Positions 8,056-16,195 of a stretch of 64,000 bases of DNA are shown in pieces; positions within the stretch are counted from its first letter, which is position 1, and each line of letters opens with the position of its first letter. Position numbers and translations under genes: made by a program. This stretch comes from DAOUEO01 sp963763495. GTDB lineage: Bacteria; Chloroflexota; Dehalococcoidia; DSTF01; JALHUB01. A model generated the notes under the pieces. It worked only from the letters and a program-made list of their open reading frames with translations. It had not been told where the DNA came from and searched no databases. The DNA lies in assembly GCA_963763495.1 (NCBI GenBank), contig CAVXOY010000019.1, forward strand, positions 191,937-255,936. The letters run 5' to 3'.

Positions 8056-9121
8056 CAGGTACCCCCTGGGAAGAAGGCCATGCCCCCGGCATCCCCTCGA
8101 GGCTTATGACGGGAGGACGCCGTTTCTTGATCGTCTCGGCGCTGCCCTCGGCGAGGGCGCTCACAATGAGAGGGAGGGCGACGGTTGCCTCGACGTTGAC
8201 CGTCACCATGGAAGCGTCGGGGGCTATCTTCCGCCAGGATTGCGCCTCCTCAAAGGTGCAGCCGGAGAGTCCGCCCCACTGCGGTTGGTCCATCGTTATC
8301 TGGATGGCGTACTGGTGACCGGGAAGATCGCGCTGGAAGATGTAGCCGGCGACCTGCGTCTGTTGGATAAAGTTCTTCGGGGTGCCACCGCCGACGTAGA
8401 TGACGCCGGTAGCGGGGGCGGTCGCTGCGATGTGGGCAGTCTCTAAGACGTCGCCGATGATGTCGAAGAGGACGGGTTCTCCCCGTGGCTGACCGGCGCG
8501 GCTGCTGCGTACGCGCCCCGTGGCGATTGCTAGGCCGTGCACGCTGTCCCCCAGGGCGGGCGAGTAGACGGGCACGCCGTGCTTGACGGCGGCAGTGAGG
8601 ATCCCCTCCTCCTGAGCCACAGGAATCAGGGCGCGGCCGACGAGATCGAAGTACTCTCGGGTGGTGTAGGGATGGTCTCGCTGCAAAGTGAGGGAAAACT
8701 GGGTGAGGAATTCCTCTGCCGCCGAGAAATCGGACTCGGGGGCGAGGACGTCGTAGAATCGGTTGATGCGACGGCGAGCCAGCTCATGATCGTCGGTCTG
8801 GGGGCTGCCCTGATAATGGGGTTTTCCCAGCGTCTCGTAGACGTCGTGAAACAGGTTGGCGCCGGTGCTGACCAGACAGTCGATGAGCCGGTTCTCAATA
8901 AGATAGACGATGACAGGCCGCATGCCGGCGGGAACCATGGCGCCGGCCAGGCCTAGCATGATGACGACGTCATCCTCCAGCATCTGCGACCAGATGCGTA
9001 CCGCCTGAGAGAGGTTGCGGGCCTGGAAAGCGGTGCCCCCCAGGCGCTCCAAGAGCTCGGCGGCGGTGACGCTGTCGCTGACGGAGAAGGGCGTAAGACG
9101 GGTGTGGCAGAAATCGTCCAC
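8045..9121 (-). CDS. Deoxyhypusine synthase-family protein
   Basis: A 358-residue NAD-dependent enzyme of the deoxyhypusine synthase/homospermidine synthase-like family. Family features include IMLGLAGAMVPAGMRPVIV, STGANLFHD, GDSVHGLA, YVGGGTPKNFI and SWRKI, whose Lys (about K298) aligns with the lysine that carries the aminobutyl group in eukaryotic DHS. Bacteria lack eIF5A, so hypusine formation is not expected; bacterial relatives are thought to make homospermidine or related polyamines. The start is GTG 9121. It lies between speD and speB, which supports a polyamine role. The exact product is unknown. Confidence 0.88.
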   Translation of the reverse strand: MDDFCHTRLTPFSVSDSVTAAELLERLGGTAFQARNLSQAVRIWSQMLEDDVVIMLGLAGAMVPAGMRPVIVYLIENRLIDCLVSTGANLFHDVYETLGKPHYQGSPQTDDHELARRRINRFYDVLAPESDFSAAEEFLTQFSLTLQRDHPYTTREYFDLVGRALIPVAQEEGILTAAVKHGVPVYSPALGDSVHGLAIATGRVRSSRAGQPRGEPVLFDIIGDVLETAHIAATAPATGVIYVGGGTPKNFIQQTQVAGYIFQRDLPGHQYAIQITMDQPQWGGLSGCTFEEAQSWRKIAPDASMVTVNVEATVALPLIVSALAEGSAETIKKRRPPVISLEGMPGAWPSSQGVPDDR

Positions 9122-9154
9122 CGCTACCGTTTCTCCATTTGGGGATTGCCGGGA

Positions 9155-9613
9155 CTAGGAATGTAACAAGGGGTGGGCCGCTGCGCTCCCAACCGGTTGG
9201 AGGGAGTCAGCAACCCGATTGCGCTCGGCGACAGCTTGAGGCGCGGCGGCGGCGACCGTATCGGGGTACTCGAGGCCGCGCGGGAGCGTGTGTACCTGCC
9301 ACCTTTCCAGCAGGAAGCGCTCCTTGATGTTATCGATGGCCGGAGAGGCGTCGAAGCCTTTGCAGGAGAAGATGTCTACCCAGACATAACCGTGATCGGG
9401 GAAGGTGTGAACCGAGATGTGGCTCTCTGCGATCAGGACGAAGCCGGAGATGCCCCAGTCTTCGGGTTTGACGCCGACGTAGCGGCAAACTTGAGGCGGC
9501 GCGATCTTGGTCATCCCTATCTCTGCAGGGCAGGAGTCCAAGAACGCGCGGACCAGGTCTTCGTCGGCCAGCTTCTGCGGGTCACCACCGTACCCGTCAA
9601 TGGTAACGTGCAT
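9155..9613 (-). CDS. speD: S-adenosylmethionine decarboxylase proenzyme
   Basis: A 152-residue prokaryotic class Ib SAM decarboxylase, which supplies the aminopropyl donor for spermidine-type polyamines. The self-cleavage motif is intact: E63-S64 in AESHIS, with processing before S64 to form the pyruvoyl group, plus H69 and C84 (DIFSC), matching the spacing in the Thermotoga enzyme. A longer ORF extends upstream to 9859. I chose ATG 9613 because it follows a strong AGGGGGG site and gives the usual MHVTIDGYG N-terminus. The C-terminal 30 residues, rich in Ala, are longer than usual. No speE is in the window. Confidence 0.93.
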   Translation of the reverse strand: MHVTIDGYGGDPQKLADEDLVRAFLDSCPAEIGMTKIAPPQVCRYVGVKPEDWGISGFVLIAESHISVHTFPDHGYVWVDIFSCKGFDASPAIDNIKERFLLERWQVHTLPRGLEYPDTVAAAAPQAVAERNRVADSLQPVGSAAAHPLLHS

Positions 9614-9647
9614 CAATCCCCCCTTTCCATCCTTGCGCTGCGCGTCT

Positions 9648-9747
9648 CCCGTCTGACGGGCGGAACGGCAGGCAAACCTTTCGCCGGTGAGGAACCGGCG
9701 GTCGACACAGCAAAGCGCATAATAGCATAGCGCTGGGGGGTGCGCAA
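9648..9747 (-). promoter_or_regulatory. speD promoter and hairpin leader
   Basis: On the minus strand a candidate promoter reads TTGCGC (9747-9742), a 17-bp spacer, and TATTAT (9724-9719). The leader before the speD start then holds two hairpins: GCCGGT/ACCGGC around a 5-base loop (9683-9699) and CCCGT/ACGGG around a 3-base loop (9648-9660). They could be a translational control element. I do not recognise a known riboswitch here. Confidence 0.4.
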
Positions 9748-9959
9748 TAAGTTTTGGGGGAGTACTGGACGGGCGCTGTCGCTTGCGGGACGACGCTGCT
9801 TCCAGCACGGCGCTGCTCGCTTGCAGCCTGTAACGGCAGTTGGCGCCGCTCGTTTTCAATTGATGAGGGGATGACTGTGGCGATCAGGCAGGTGGTCTGC
9901 CTTCGCAAAAAAGCGCATCAGTTCCCGCGACAATAAGCTCCTGTCTGTTGAGGCGTTGA

Positions 9960-10105
9960 GCCGAGGCCTACCTCGATAATTCGAGGCACAGCGGCAAGTC
10001 AGATCGATGAGCCGCCCCTGGTCACCAGGGCCTCGGTGAGCCAGTGGTGAAACCGGCAACAGTGGGTCGGATAACCGGCCCGGTGTGTAGCCGGTTTTCT
10101 CTTTT
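9960..10105 (+). ncRNA. Unassigned structured leader RNA, riboswitch-like
   Basis: A compact multi-branched fold is readable. CCGAGGCC (9961-9968) pairs perfectly with GGCCTCGG (10029-10036). Inside are three hairpins: CCTCGA/TCGAGG with a TAAT loop (9971-9986), GCGGC/GCCGC (9991-10015), and CCCTGG/CCAGGG (10016-10030), the last of which competes for two bases of the closing stem. Then AACCGGC occurs twice (10051-10057 and 10073-10079), and both copies can pair with the single GCCGGTT at 10090-10096, which precedes a T-run. Such mutually exclusive pairing is typical of attenuators. It lies 34 bp upstream of a secreted-protein gene. I compared it by eye with SAM, cobalamin, TPP, c-di-GMP, ydaO and T-box motifs and found no convincing match. 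Confidence 0.5.
10073..10105 (+). terminator. Intrinsic terminator in leader RNA
   Basis: AACCGGC (10073-10079) and GCCGGTT (10090-10096) form a 7-bp stem around a 10-base loop, followed directly by TTTTCTCTTTT-like sequence. No protein gene precedes it on the plus strand, so it presumably ends or attenuates the structured leader described at 9960. Confidence 0.6.
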
Positions 10106-10138
10106 CGGCGAGTTCACAGCCTTTACGGATGGGTTCAA

Positions 10139-10867
10139 TTGTCAAGATTCTTCAGGACAGGGCGAACGGCAGGGATCAGGGGACTCTTGGGGTCGCTGCT
10201 GATGCTGGTGCTGCTGCCCCTCTTGATTGGCGCCACAGACCCCGCCTGTCAGGTCCAGGTCGCCCGCCAGGTCTACGGCGTGGAGATCGTTACGGAAGGG
10301 CAGGAATGGAACGAGGTTAGCCTTGGTACCGTCTTGGATGCCCTGAGCCGCCTGCCACCCGACGTCGTCAGACAGTTGGATGGCCCGCTCGACGGCCCGC
10401 TGTACATACTATGCAACACTTCGGCGCGCAGCCTCTCCGGCACCCGCGTCTATCCGAATGGCGCCAACTTCTTCTCAACAAACGACGGCCGGAGCGAAAT
10501 CGTCCTCTATCCTAACCAAGGGACACTGACGGTGCTCCACGAGCTTGGTCATGCCTACCAGCTCCGCCTCGTGCCCGCCGGCAGGTACGCGCTCGCTTTC
10601 CAAGACCCGGAGGTGCGGGACTTCATGCAGGCGACCGGCTGGACGCTTCTCAGCTCGGATGCGGAGGTGACCGCTGCCCTCGACCAGACTGAGCTCCGCT
10701 TCGCCTACGCTGGCCCCGAGGTGTGGCAGTCTTTGTCCAACCCCGATCCTCTGGAGGACTACGCCAACTCCTTCGCCCTTTTCTTCTATGACCCGGAACG
10801 TCTGCGCGAGCTGTCGCCGGTACGGTACGACTGGATGCTGGCGCACGTCGGCGTGGGTGGAGGCTAG
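10139..10867 (+). CDS. Secreted putative zinc metallopeptidase (HExxH)
   Basis: A 242-residue exported protein of unrecognised family. An N-terminal hydrophobic segment (about residues 16-31) acts as signal peptide or anchor. HELGH at residues 134-138 is a zincin motif, and E206 in PLEDYANSFA is a good candidate for the third zinc ligand of a gluzincin-like fold. The predicted start is TTG 10139, in the same frame as ATG 10202, which would trim the basic N-terminus; neither is certain. It follows a structured RNA and terminator, so its expression may be attenuated. Substrate unknown. Confidence 0.65.
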   Translation: MSRFFRTGRTAGIRGLLGSLLMLVLLPLLIGATDPACQVQVARQVYGVEIVTEGQEWNEVSLGTVLDALSRLPPDVVRQLDGPLDGPLYILCNTSARSLSGTRVYPNGANFFSTNDGRSEIVLYPNQGTLTVLHELGHAYQLRLVPAGRYALAFQDPEVRDFMQATGWTLLSSDAEVTAALDQTELRFAYAGPEVWQSLSNPDPLEDYANSFALFFYDPERLRELSPVRYDWMLAHVGVGGG

Positions 10868-10888
10868 GTGGAGGGCGCTACGCCGTCG

Positions 10889-12164
10889 CTAGCGGGACAA
10901 CGCTCCTTGTAGTACGGCGGTGCTCGCTTGCGGCCCCACGACCGCCATGGCGACGCTGTCGCGGCTGAACAGACGCTGGGCTAGTATCTGAACCTCCTCG
11001 GCGGTGACAGCCTGAAGCTTCCCGACCACCTCGTCGATCGATTCGATCTCCCCTGTCGTGAGCAGACTCTCGCCGGTGGTGAGGGCAAGCGCTATCGTCG
11101 TCTCCAGACCGAGCCGGAAGGTGCCGACGCTGTAGTCGCGGGCGCGGGTCATCTCGTCGTCGGGCACCGGCTCTGCGGCAAGGCGGAACACCTCCTCCAG
11201 TATGACCTTCGCGGTCTCTTCCACGTTCTGAGGGCTGACGCCGGCGCTGATGCGCAAGCAGGCCGCTGTCATGGTGGCGGCTGACCGACGACCCCACGGA
11301 GTAGGCGAGGCCGCGGCGCTCTCGGACTTCTTTGAAGAGACGCGAGCTCATCCCCCGGCCGAGGACAGCATTGAGGATGGCGAGAACATAGCGGTCGGGG
11401 TCTTGGCGGGGGAGGGCGGGGAGGCCGATAGCAAGGTTGCTCTGGTCGATGTCGCGGGACTCTGCCTGGAGCCGCTCTTCCGGCAGGCCGGGCTGGAAAG
11501 GCAAGAAAGACGGGAAGGAGGAGCGCGGCAGCGAGCCCATCTTCTCCTGCACCAGCGAGACCACCCGGTCATGGTCGGTGTTGCCGGCTACGCTCACGAC
11601 GATATTCTCCGGCACGTGCCAGCGGGCGACGTGGTCGAGCAAGTCGCGGGGAGTGATTCCCTGCACACTCTCTTCGCTGCCGGCGATAGGCCAGCCGAGT
11701 GGCTGATCGCCGTAGACGGCGCGGGAGAGAAGCTCGCCCGTCCAGTGAGCCGGCTGGTCATGGGCGCGACGTATCTCCTGTTGAATGACTGTCCTCTCCC
11801 TGTCGATCTCGACAGGGTCCAGCAGAGGACGGGTGACCATGTTTGCCAGCACGTCGACAGCGAGATCAAGGCGCTCGTAAGGCACCTGTGTCCAGTAGCC
11901 GGTCAGTTCCCGGTTGGTGAAGGCGTTCAGGATGCCGCCGGCGCCTTCGATGGCCTGGGAGATGGCGAGGGCATTGGGGTGGGTGGCGCTGCCTTTGAAC
12001 AGCAGGTGCTCCACATAGTGAGATAGACCGTTGGTGCGGCGATCTTCCATCCGCGAGCCTACCCCGACGAAGATGCCGACGCCGACCGATTGGGCAGTTG
12101 CCAAGGGGGTGGTCACCACCCGCAGGCCGTTCTCTGTCTCACCTATCTGCCAAGCTATCGCCAT
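10889..12164 (-). CDS. M16-family zinc peptidase (frameshifted)
   Basis: Insulinase/processing-peptidase family protein of about 424 residues after correction. The inverted zinc motif HxxEH is at H49-E52-H53 (HYVEHLLFKGS), with a downstream Glu in the ERTVIQQEIRR region as third ligand. The C-terminal RERRGLAYSVGSS segment marks the second M16 domain. One extra base near 11253 moves the reading from SRHHDSGLLA into ISAGVSPQNVEE; the remaining 120 residues are normal for the family. I chose ATG 12164 because GGGGAGG precedes it, although the frame is open to 12218. It is divergent from the ilv-leu promoter. Confidence 0.87.
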
Positions 12165-12211
12165 GGCCAATCCTCCCCGTCGTCGTGGATCACTTGCGAA
12201 TCTACGCTTTG

Positions 12212-12241
12212 TTGACAACTGCCTGGGCTCGCCGATATACT
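12212..12241 (+). promoter_or_regulatory. Sigma-70-type promoter of the ilv-leu operon
   Basis: A perfect TTGACA at 12212-12217, an 18-bp spacer, and TATACT at 12236-12241. Transcription would begin around 12248, just where the T-box leader starts. It is the best consensus promoter noticed in the window. Confidence 0.8.
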
Positions 12242-12249
12242 GTTCTCTA

Positions 12250-12513
12250 CCATCATACAGAAAGGCTGTGAAGGGGAGTAGTACGGCTTGTCCCTTTGCC
12301 GCAGAGAGCCGGGTGGGTTTGGTGAGAGCCCGGCGGCAGATGGAGCCGGAACTCGCCCCGGAGCTGCTGAGCCGATGTCCACAGCGGACGGTAGGTTCAG
12401 ACGGGGAGACGGCCGTTAAGGCGTCCAGCGTTCCGACCTGCTGTTAGACAGGTTGGGAAAGAAGGGTGGTATCGTCCCGACCCCACGGGATCCCTTTGGG
12501 GCGGGGCTTTTTT
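12250..12513 (+). promoter_or_regulatory. T-box riboswitch leader (probably leucine-specific)
   Basis: A tRNA-sensing leader upstream of ilvB. Landmarks in order are AGTA in the lower Stem I (12278-12281 region), a GAGAG/GGTGAGAG distal Stem I region (12304-12328), a candidate specifier loop GGAACTCGCC with codon CTC (Leu) at 12352-12354, the conserved CCGTTA (12413-12418), and the T-box sequence GGGTGGTATCG (12464-12474). A terminator follows at 12477-12513: CCCG and CCCCA pair with TGGGG and CGGG, then six T. Uncharged tRNA-Leu would favour the antiterminator and raise expression. Ile cannot be excluded because the specifier is assigned by eye. Confidence 0.88.
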
Positions 12514-12785
12514 CATAGAGCCACGAGTAGACGAGAATGAGAGCGATGACTCGAAGTTCTAGTCTCCCCCTCCAGGAGGCATTTGCGGTCTCGGTGCCGG
12601 TGGCAGCCGACTCGTTCGGTGCGCCCAGTGGCCGGGACCGCGGCGTAATCCTCCTCCTCTTAGAGAGTCTCCTGCCCGTCAGCTAGTCCCCAGCGCGGTC
12701 TCGACGGGCGGCCCTTGAGGATCCATTCCTAGACACGTAGACTAGCGCTCGGCGCGCGTCCTATCAAGAAGGGAGTTTTCTAGCA

Positions 12786-14507
12786 ATGAAGATGACAGGT
12801 GCCCAGATCATATTGGAGTGCCTGGCAAGGGAAGGGGTGGACATAGTCTTCGGAATTCCCGGAGGGGCGACTCTTCCCTTCTACGATGCCTTTCGCTACT
12901 ATCCCCAGATCCGCCACATTCTGGTCAAGCACGAGCAGTCGGCGGCCCACGCTGCTGACGGCTATGCCCGCGTAACCGGCAAGGTGGGCGTATGCTGCGC
13001 GACTTCCGGGCCCGGCGCCACGAACCTGGTGACCGGTATCGCCAACGCCTGGATGGACTCGGTGCCCATAGTGGCGATAACCGGCCAGGTGGTGACCTGG
13101 CTTGTCGGCCGCGATGGCTTCCAAGAGGCGGACATTACCGGTATCACGCTCCCGATAACGAAGCACAACTGGCTCGTGCTCCAGGCGGAGGACCTCGCCG
13201 GAATCATCAAGGAGGCGTTCCATATCGCCCGCAGCGGGCGGCCCGGTCCTGTCCTGATCGACGTGCCGCGGGATGTCTTTCTCCAGGAGGTGGAGTTCGA
13301 GTACCCGGAGGAGATAGACCTGCCCGGCTTCAGACCGACGGTGGAGGGCCACCCGGCCCAGATCAAGAAGGCGGCCCAGCTCATCGACGAATCGGAGAAG
13401 CCCCTGATCCTGGCCGGCCACGGCGTCAGGATATCGGGAGCCTTTGAGGAATTGCGGGAGCTGGCCGAGAAGGCGCAGATCCCGGTCGTCACGACTCTCC
13501 TCGGCATTAGCGGCTTCCCGGGCTCCCATCCGCTCTGTATGGGGATGCCGGGGATGCATGGGATGTACTGGAATAACCTCGCGATCAACGAGGCTGACCT
13601 CCTTGTCGCCGTGGGGATGCGCTTCGATGACCGGGTGACGGGCGCGCTGAAGGACTTTGCGCCCCATGCCCGCGTCATCCACATCGACATCGACCCGGCG
13701 GAGATCGGCAAGGTTGTGAAGCCGACGGTGCCGATAGTCGGCGACGTGAAGCGGGTGCTGGCGGCCCTGAACCCGCAGGTCAAGAAGCGGCGCCACGACG
13801 AGTGGCTGGCCTGGCTCAAGAAGATGAGGGAGGAGCACCCGTCGATCGACATTCCGGAAACGGACGATCTCGTGCCCCAGTACGTCATCAAGAAGATCTA
13901 CGAGCTCAGCGGCGACAAGGGATACGTCGTTACGGATGTCGGCCAGCACCAGATGTGGTCGGCGCAGTACTTCTGGGGCGACCGCCCCAACGCCTTTATC
14001 ACCTCCGGCGGCCTGGGCCCCATGGGCTTCGCCGTGCCGGCCGCAATGGGCGTGCAGTTCGCCTATCCCAAAGAGCTGGTGTGGGCGATCTGCGGCGACG
14101 GCGGTTTCCAGATGACGATGCAGGAGTTGGCCTGTATCGTGGAACACGAGTTGCCGGTCAAGTTCGCGATCTTGAACAACTCGTTCCTGGGAATGGTGCG
14201 CCAGTGGCAGGAGATGTTCTACGACAACAGGATATTCGCCACGCGGGAGTTCGGCCCCGACTACGTGAAGCTGGCGGAGGCGTTCGGAGTGGTTGGGCTG
14301 CGCGTCACCGACAAGAAGCAGGTGGAGAGCGCGATCGAGCGGGCGCTGCAGCACCCGGGACCGGCGCTCATCGAGTTCCAGGTGGAGTCCGGAGAGTGCG
14401 TCTATCCCATGGTGCCGCCGGGCGCCAGCCTGTCCCAGACTATTGAGCGGCCGCCTGTCCAGAAGAAGGGCCGAGAAACGTCGAAGGAGGTGACGGCGAG
14501 GTCATGA
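12786..14507 (+). CDS. ilvB: Acetolactate synthase, catalytic subunit
   Basis: A 573-residue ThDP-dependent acetohydroxyacid synthase that condenses pyruvate with pyruvate or 2-oxobutyrate in valine, leucine and isoleucine synthesis. VFGIPGGATLPFYDAF, the catalytic Glu in KHEQSAAHAADGYAR, SGPGATNLVTG, and the ThDP-magnesium motif beginning CGDGGFQMTMQEL and running to LNNSFLGMVRQWQ are all intact. It starts at ATG 12786, and its stop overlaps ilvN by 4 bp. About 270 bp separate it from the T-box terminator; I see no gene there. A long ORF on the opposite strand is a composition artefact. Confidence 0.97.
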   Translation: MKMTGAQIILECLAREGVDIVFGIPGGATLPFYDAFRYYPQIRHILVKHEQSAAHAADGYARVTGKVGVCCATSGPGATNLVTGIANAWMDSVPIVAITGQVVTWLVGRDGFQEADITGITLPITKHNWLVLQAEDLAGIIKEAFHIARSGRPGPVLIDVPRDVFLQEVEFEYPEEIDLPGFRPTVEGHPAQIKKAAQLIDESEKPLILAGHGVRISGAFEELRELAEKAQIPVVTTLLGISGFPGSHPLCMGMPGMHGMYWNNLAINEADLLVAVGMRFDDRVTGALKDFAPHARVIHIDIDPAEIGKVVKPTVPIVGDVKRVLAALNPQVKKRRHDEWLAWLKKMREEHPSIDIPETDDLVPQYVIKKIYELSGDKGYVVTDVGQHQMWSAQYFWGDRPNAFITSGGLGPMGFAVPAAMGVQFAYPKELVWAICGDGGFQMTMQELACIVEHELPVKFAILNNSFLGMVRQWQEMFYDNRIFATREFGPDYVKLAEAFGVVGLRVTDKKQVESAIERALQHPGPALIEFQVESGECVYPMVPPGASLSQTIERPPVQKKGRETSKEVTARS

Positions 14508-15076
14508 AGACGAAACATACCATCGTTGCCCTGGTGGAGAACAAGCCGGGCGTCCTGAACCGGATCGTCAGCAAGTGGCGGCAGCGGGGCTTCAACATCG
14601 AGAGCCTGGCCGTCGGCCACAGCGAGATCCCGGGCCTGTCGCGCATGACCTTCGTTCTGGGTGGGCCCGCGGCGGACGTGGAACAGGTGGCCAAGCAGCT
14701 ATACAAGGTCGTCGACGTAGTCAAGATAAGCGACCTCGCGGAGGAAGAGATCGTTACCCGCGAGCTGGCGCTGCTGAAGGTCAATGCTTCCGACCAGAAC
14801 CGCAGCGCTATAATCGAGATTGTGGACATCTTCAAGGGCGACATCGTTGACGTTTCTCCGGACTGCGTGGTCGTCGAGATCACGGGCACGGAGGATAAGG
14901 TCGATGCCGCGTTCGAGATGCTCAGGCCCTACGGCGTCCGCGAGATGGCCCGTACGGGACGGGTCGCGGTAACGCGCGGCCGGTCCTCCACCACGCTGGA
15001 GGTCGGAGAGGCGGCGGGAGAGCGGCGCTACCGCCCCGCTGGTCAGGGAAAGCCCCGCGTGGGGAGCCTGCTCTAG
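14504..15076 (+). CDS. ilvN: Acetolactate synthase, regulatory subunit
   Basis: A 190-residue small subunit with an N-terminal ACT domain (HTIVALVENKPGVLNRIVSKWRQRGFNIESL) that binds valine for feedback control, followed by the second ACT-like domain (ELALLKVNA through GVREMARTGRVAVTRG). It activates IlvB and makes it feedback-sensitive. The ATG start overlaps the ilvB stop by 4 bp. The Arg- and Gly-rich last 25 residues exceed the usual length. Confidence 0.96.
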   Translation: MKTKHTIVALVENKPGVLNRIVSKWRQRGFNIESLAVGHSEIPGLSRMTFVLGGPAADVEQVAKQLYKVVDVVKISDLAEEEIVTRELALLKVNASDQNRSAIIEIVDIFKGDIVDVSPDCVVVEITGTEDKVDAAFEMLRPYGVREMARTGRVAVTRGRSSTTLEVGEAAGERRYRPAGQGKPRVGSLL

Positions 15077-15148
15077 GCTTGTCCGGACAGGGAAAGACGT
15101 AACGGGAAGGAATCTAACGTCCACACGTAAGAAAGGAGCGAGCCGCAA

Positions 15149-16150
15149 ATGGCGAAGATGTATTACGACAAGGATGCTGACCTCGCACTTCTTAAGGGCA
15201 AGACCATCGGGATCATTGGCTACGGCAGCCAGGGTCACGCCCATGCCCTGAATCTGCGAGAGAGCGGCTGTAACGTTCTCGTCGGTGAGCTTCCCGGCTC
15301 AGACATCTGGAAGCGGGCAGAGGAGGCGGGTTTCCATGTCGGCACGGCGGCCTCGGTTGCCGAGCAGTCGGACATCATCATGATGCTGGTGCCCGACCAG
15401 GCGCAGCGCCACATCTACTACGATTCAGTCGAGGCCGGAATGAAGGCGGGCAAGACTTTGATGTTCGCGCACGGCTTCAACATTCACTATGGCCAGATCC
15501 TGCCCCCGGCCGGCGTCGACGTGAGCATGGTGGCGCCGAAAGGGCCCGGCCATCTGGTGCGAAGGCTCTATACCGAGGGCAGCGCTACTCCCGCCCTAGT
15601 GGCTGTGCATCAAGATGCGAGCGGCAAGGCGAAGGAGATGGCTCTCGCCTACGCCAAGGGCATCGGTTGCACGCGGGCCGGTGTGTTGGAGACGACGTTC
15701 AAGGAGGAGACGGAGACCGATCTCTTCGGCGAGCAGGCAGTCCTTTGCGGCGGCGCGACGGCGCTGGTGAAGGCCGGCTTCGACACCCTGGTCGAGGCGG
15801 GCTACCAGCCGGAGATCGCCTACTTCGAGTGCATGCACGAGCTTAAGCTGATCGTCGACCTGATGTATGAGGGCGGCATGAGCTACATGCGCTACTCGAT
15901 CAGCGACACGGCGGAGTACGGCGACCTGACGCGCGGCCCCCGCATCATCGACGAGTACGTGCGGGAGACGATGCAGGAGATACTGGAAGACATCCAGGAC
16001 GGCACGTTTGCCCGCGAGTGGCTGTTGGAGAACCAGGTGGGACGTCCCAGCTTCAATGCCCTGCGGCGGCAGAACGCCGAGCATCTCATCGAGAAGGTCG
16101 GCGCTGAGCTGCGGGACATGATGAGCTGGCTCAAGCAGCAGAAGAAGTAG
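15149..16150 (+). CDS. ilvC: Ketol-acid reductoisomerase
   Basis: A 333-residue class I KARI that converts acetolactate or acetohydroxybutyrate to the dihydroxy acid with NADPH and Mg. The Rossmann motif is GYGSQGHAHALNL. The catalytic region has PKGPGHLVRRLY, KEETETDLFGEQAVLCGG and the C-terminal helical domain with ECMHELKLIVDLMYEGG. The start follows AAAGGAGCGAG. It is the third gene of the operon; ilvD and ilvE are not in the window. Confidence 0.97.
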   Translation: MAKMYYDKDADLALLKGKTIGIIGYGSQGHAHALNLRESGCNVLVGELPGSDIWKRAEEAGFHVGTAASVAEQSDIIMMLVPDQAQRHIYYDSVEAGMKAGKTLMFAHGFNIHYGQILPPAGVDVSMVAPKGPGHLVRRLYTEGSATPALVAVHQDASGKAKEMALAYAKGIGCTRAGVLETTFKEETETDLFGEQAVLCGGATALVKAGFDTLVEAGYQPEIAYFECMHELKLIVDLMYEGGMSYMRYSISDTAEYGDLTRGPRIIDEYVRETMQEILEDIQDGTFAREWLLENQVGRPSFNALRRQNAEHLIEKVGAELRDMMSWLKQQKK

Positions 16151-16195
16151 CGGTCGTCTAGGCGGCAATCAAGCCAGTGAGCAAGGAGGTGTACC

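Noticed and set aside
10045..10062. SAM-I riboswitch resemblance (GTGAAACCGGCAAC)
   Set aside because: It recalls the SAM-I core GATGAAACCCGGCAACC, but the surrounding stems and the kink-turn region do not match, and the downstream gene is not a methionine gene.
12514..12785. A second leader element between the T-box terminator and ilvB
   Set aside because: The stretch has no clear hairpin-plus-T-run, upstream ORF with leucine or valine codons, or second T-box sequence; I see nothing specific in it.
12780..14354. A 524-residue open frame on the minus strand opposite ilvB
   Set aside because: It mirrors ilvB codons in a GC-rich gene, has no family features or ribosome-binding site, and ilvB is certain. 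Many other long antisense frames (for example 17758-19353 and 50579-52963) are the same artefact.
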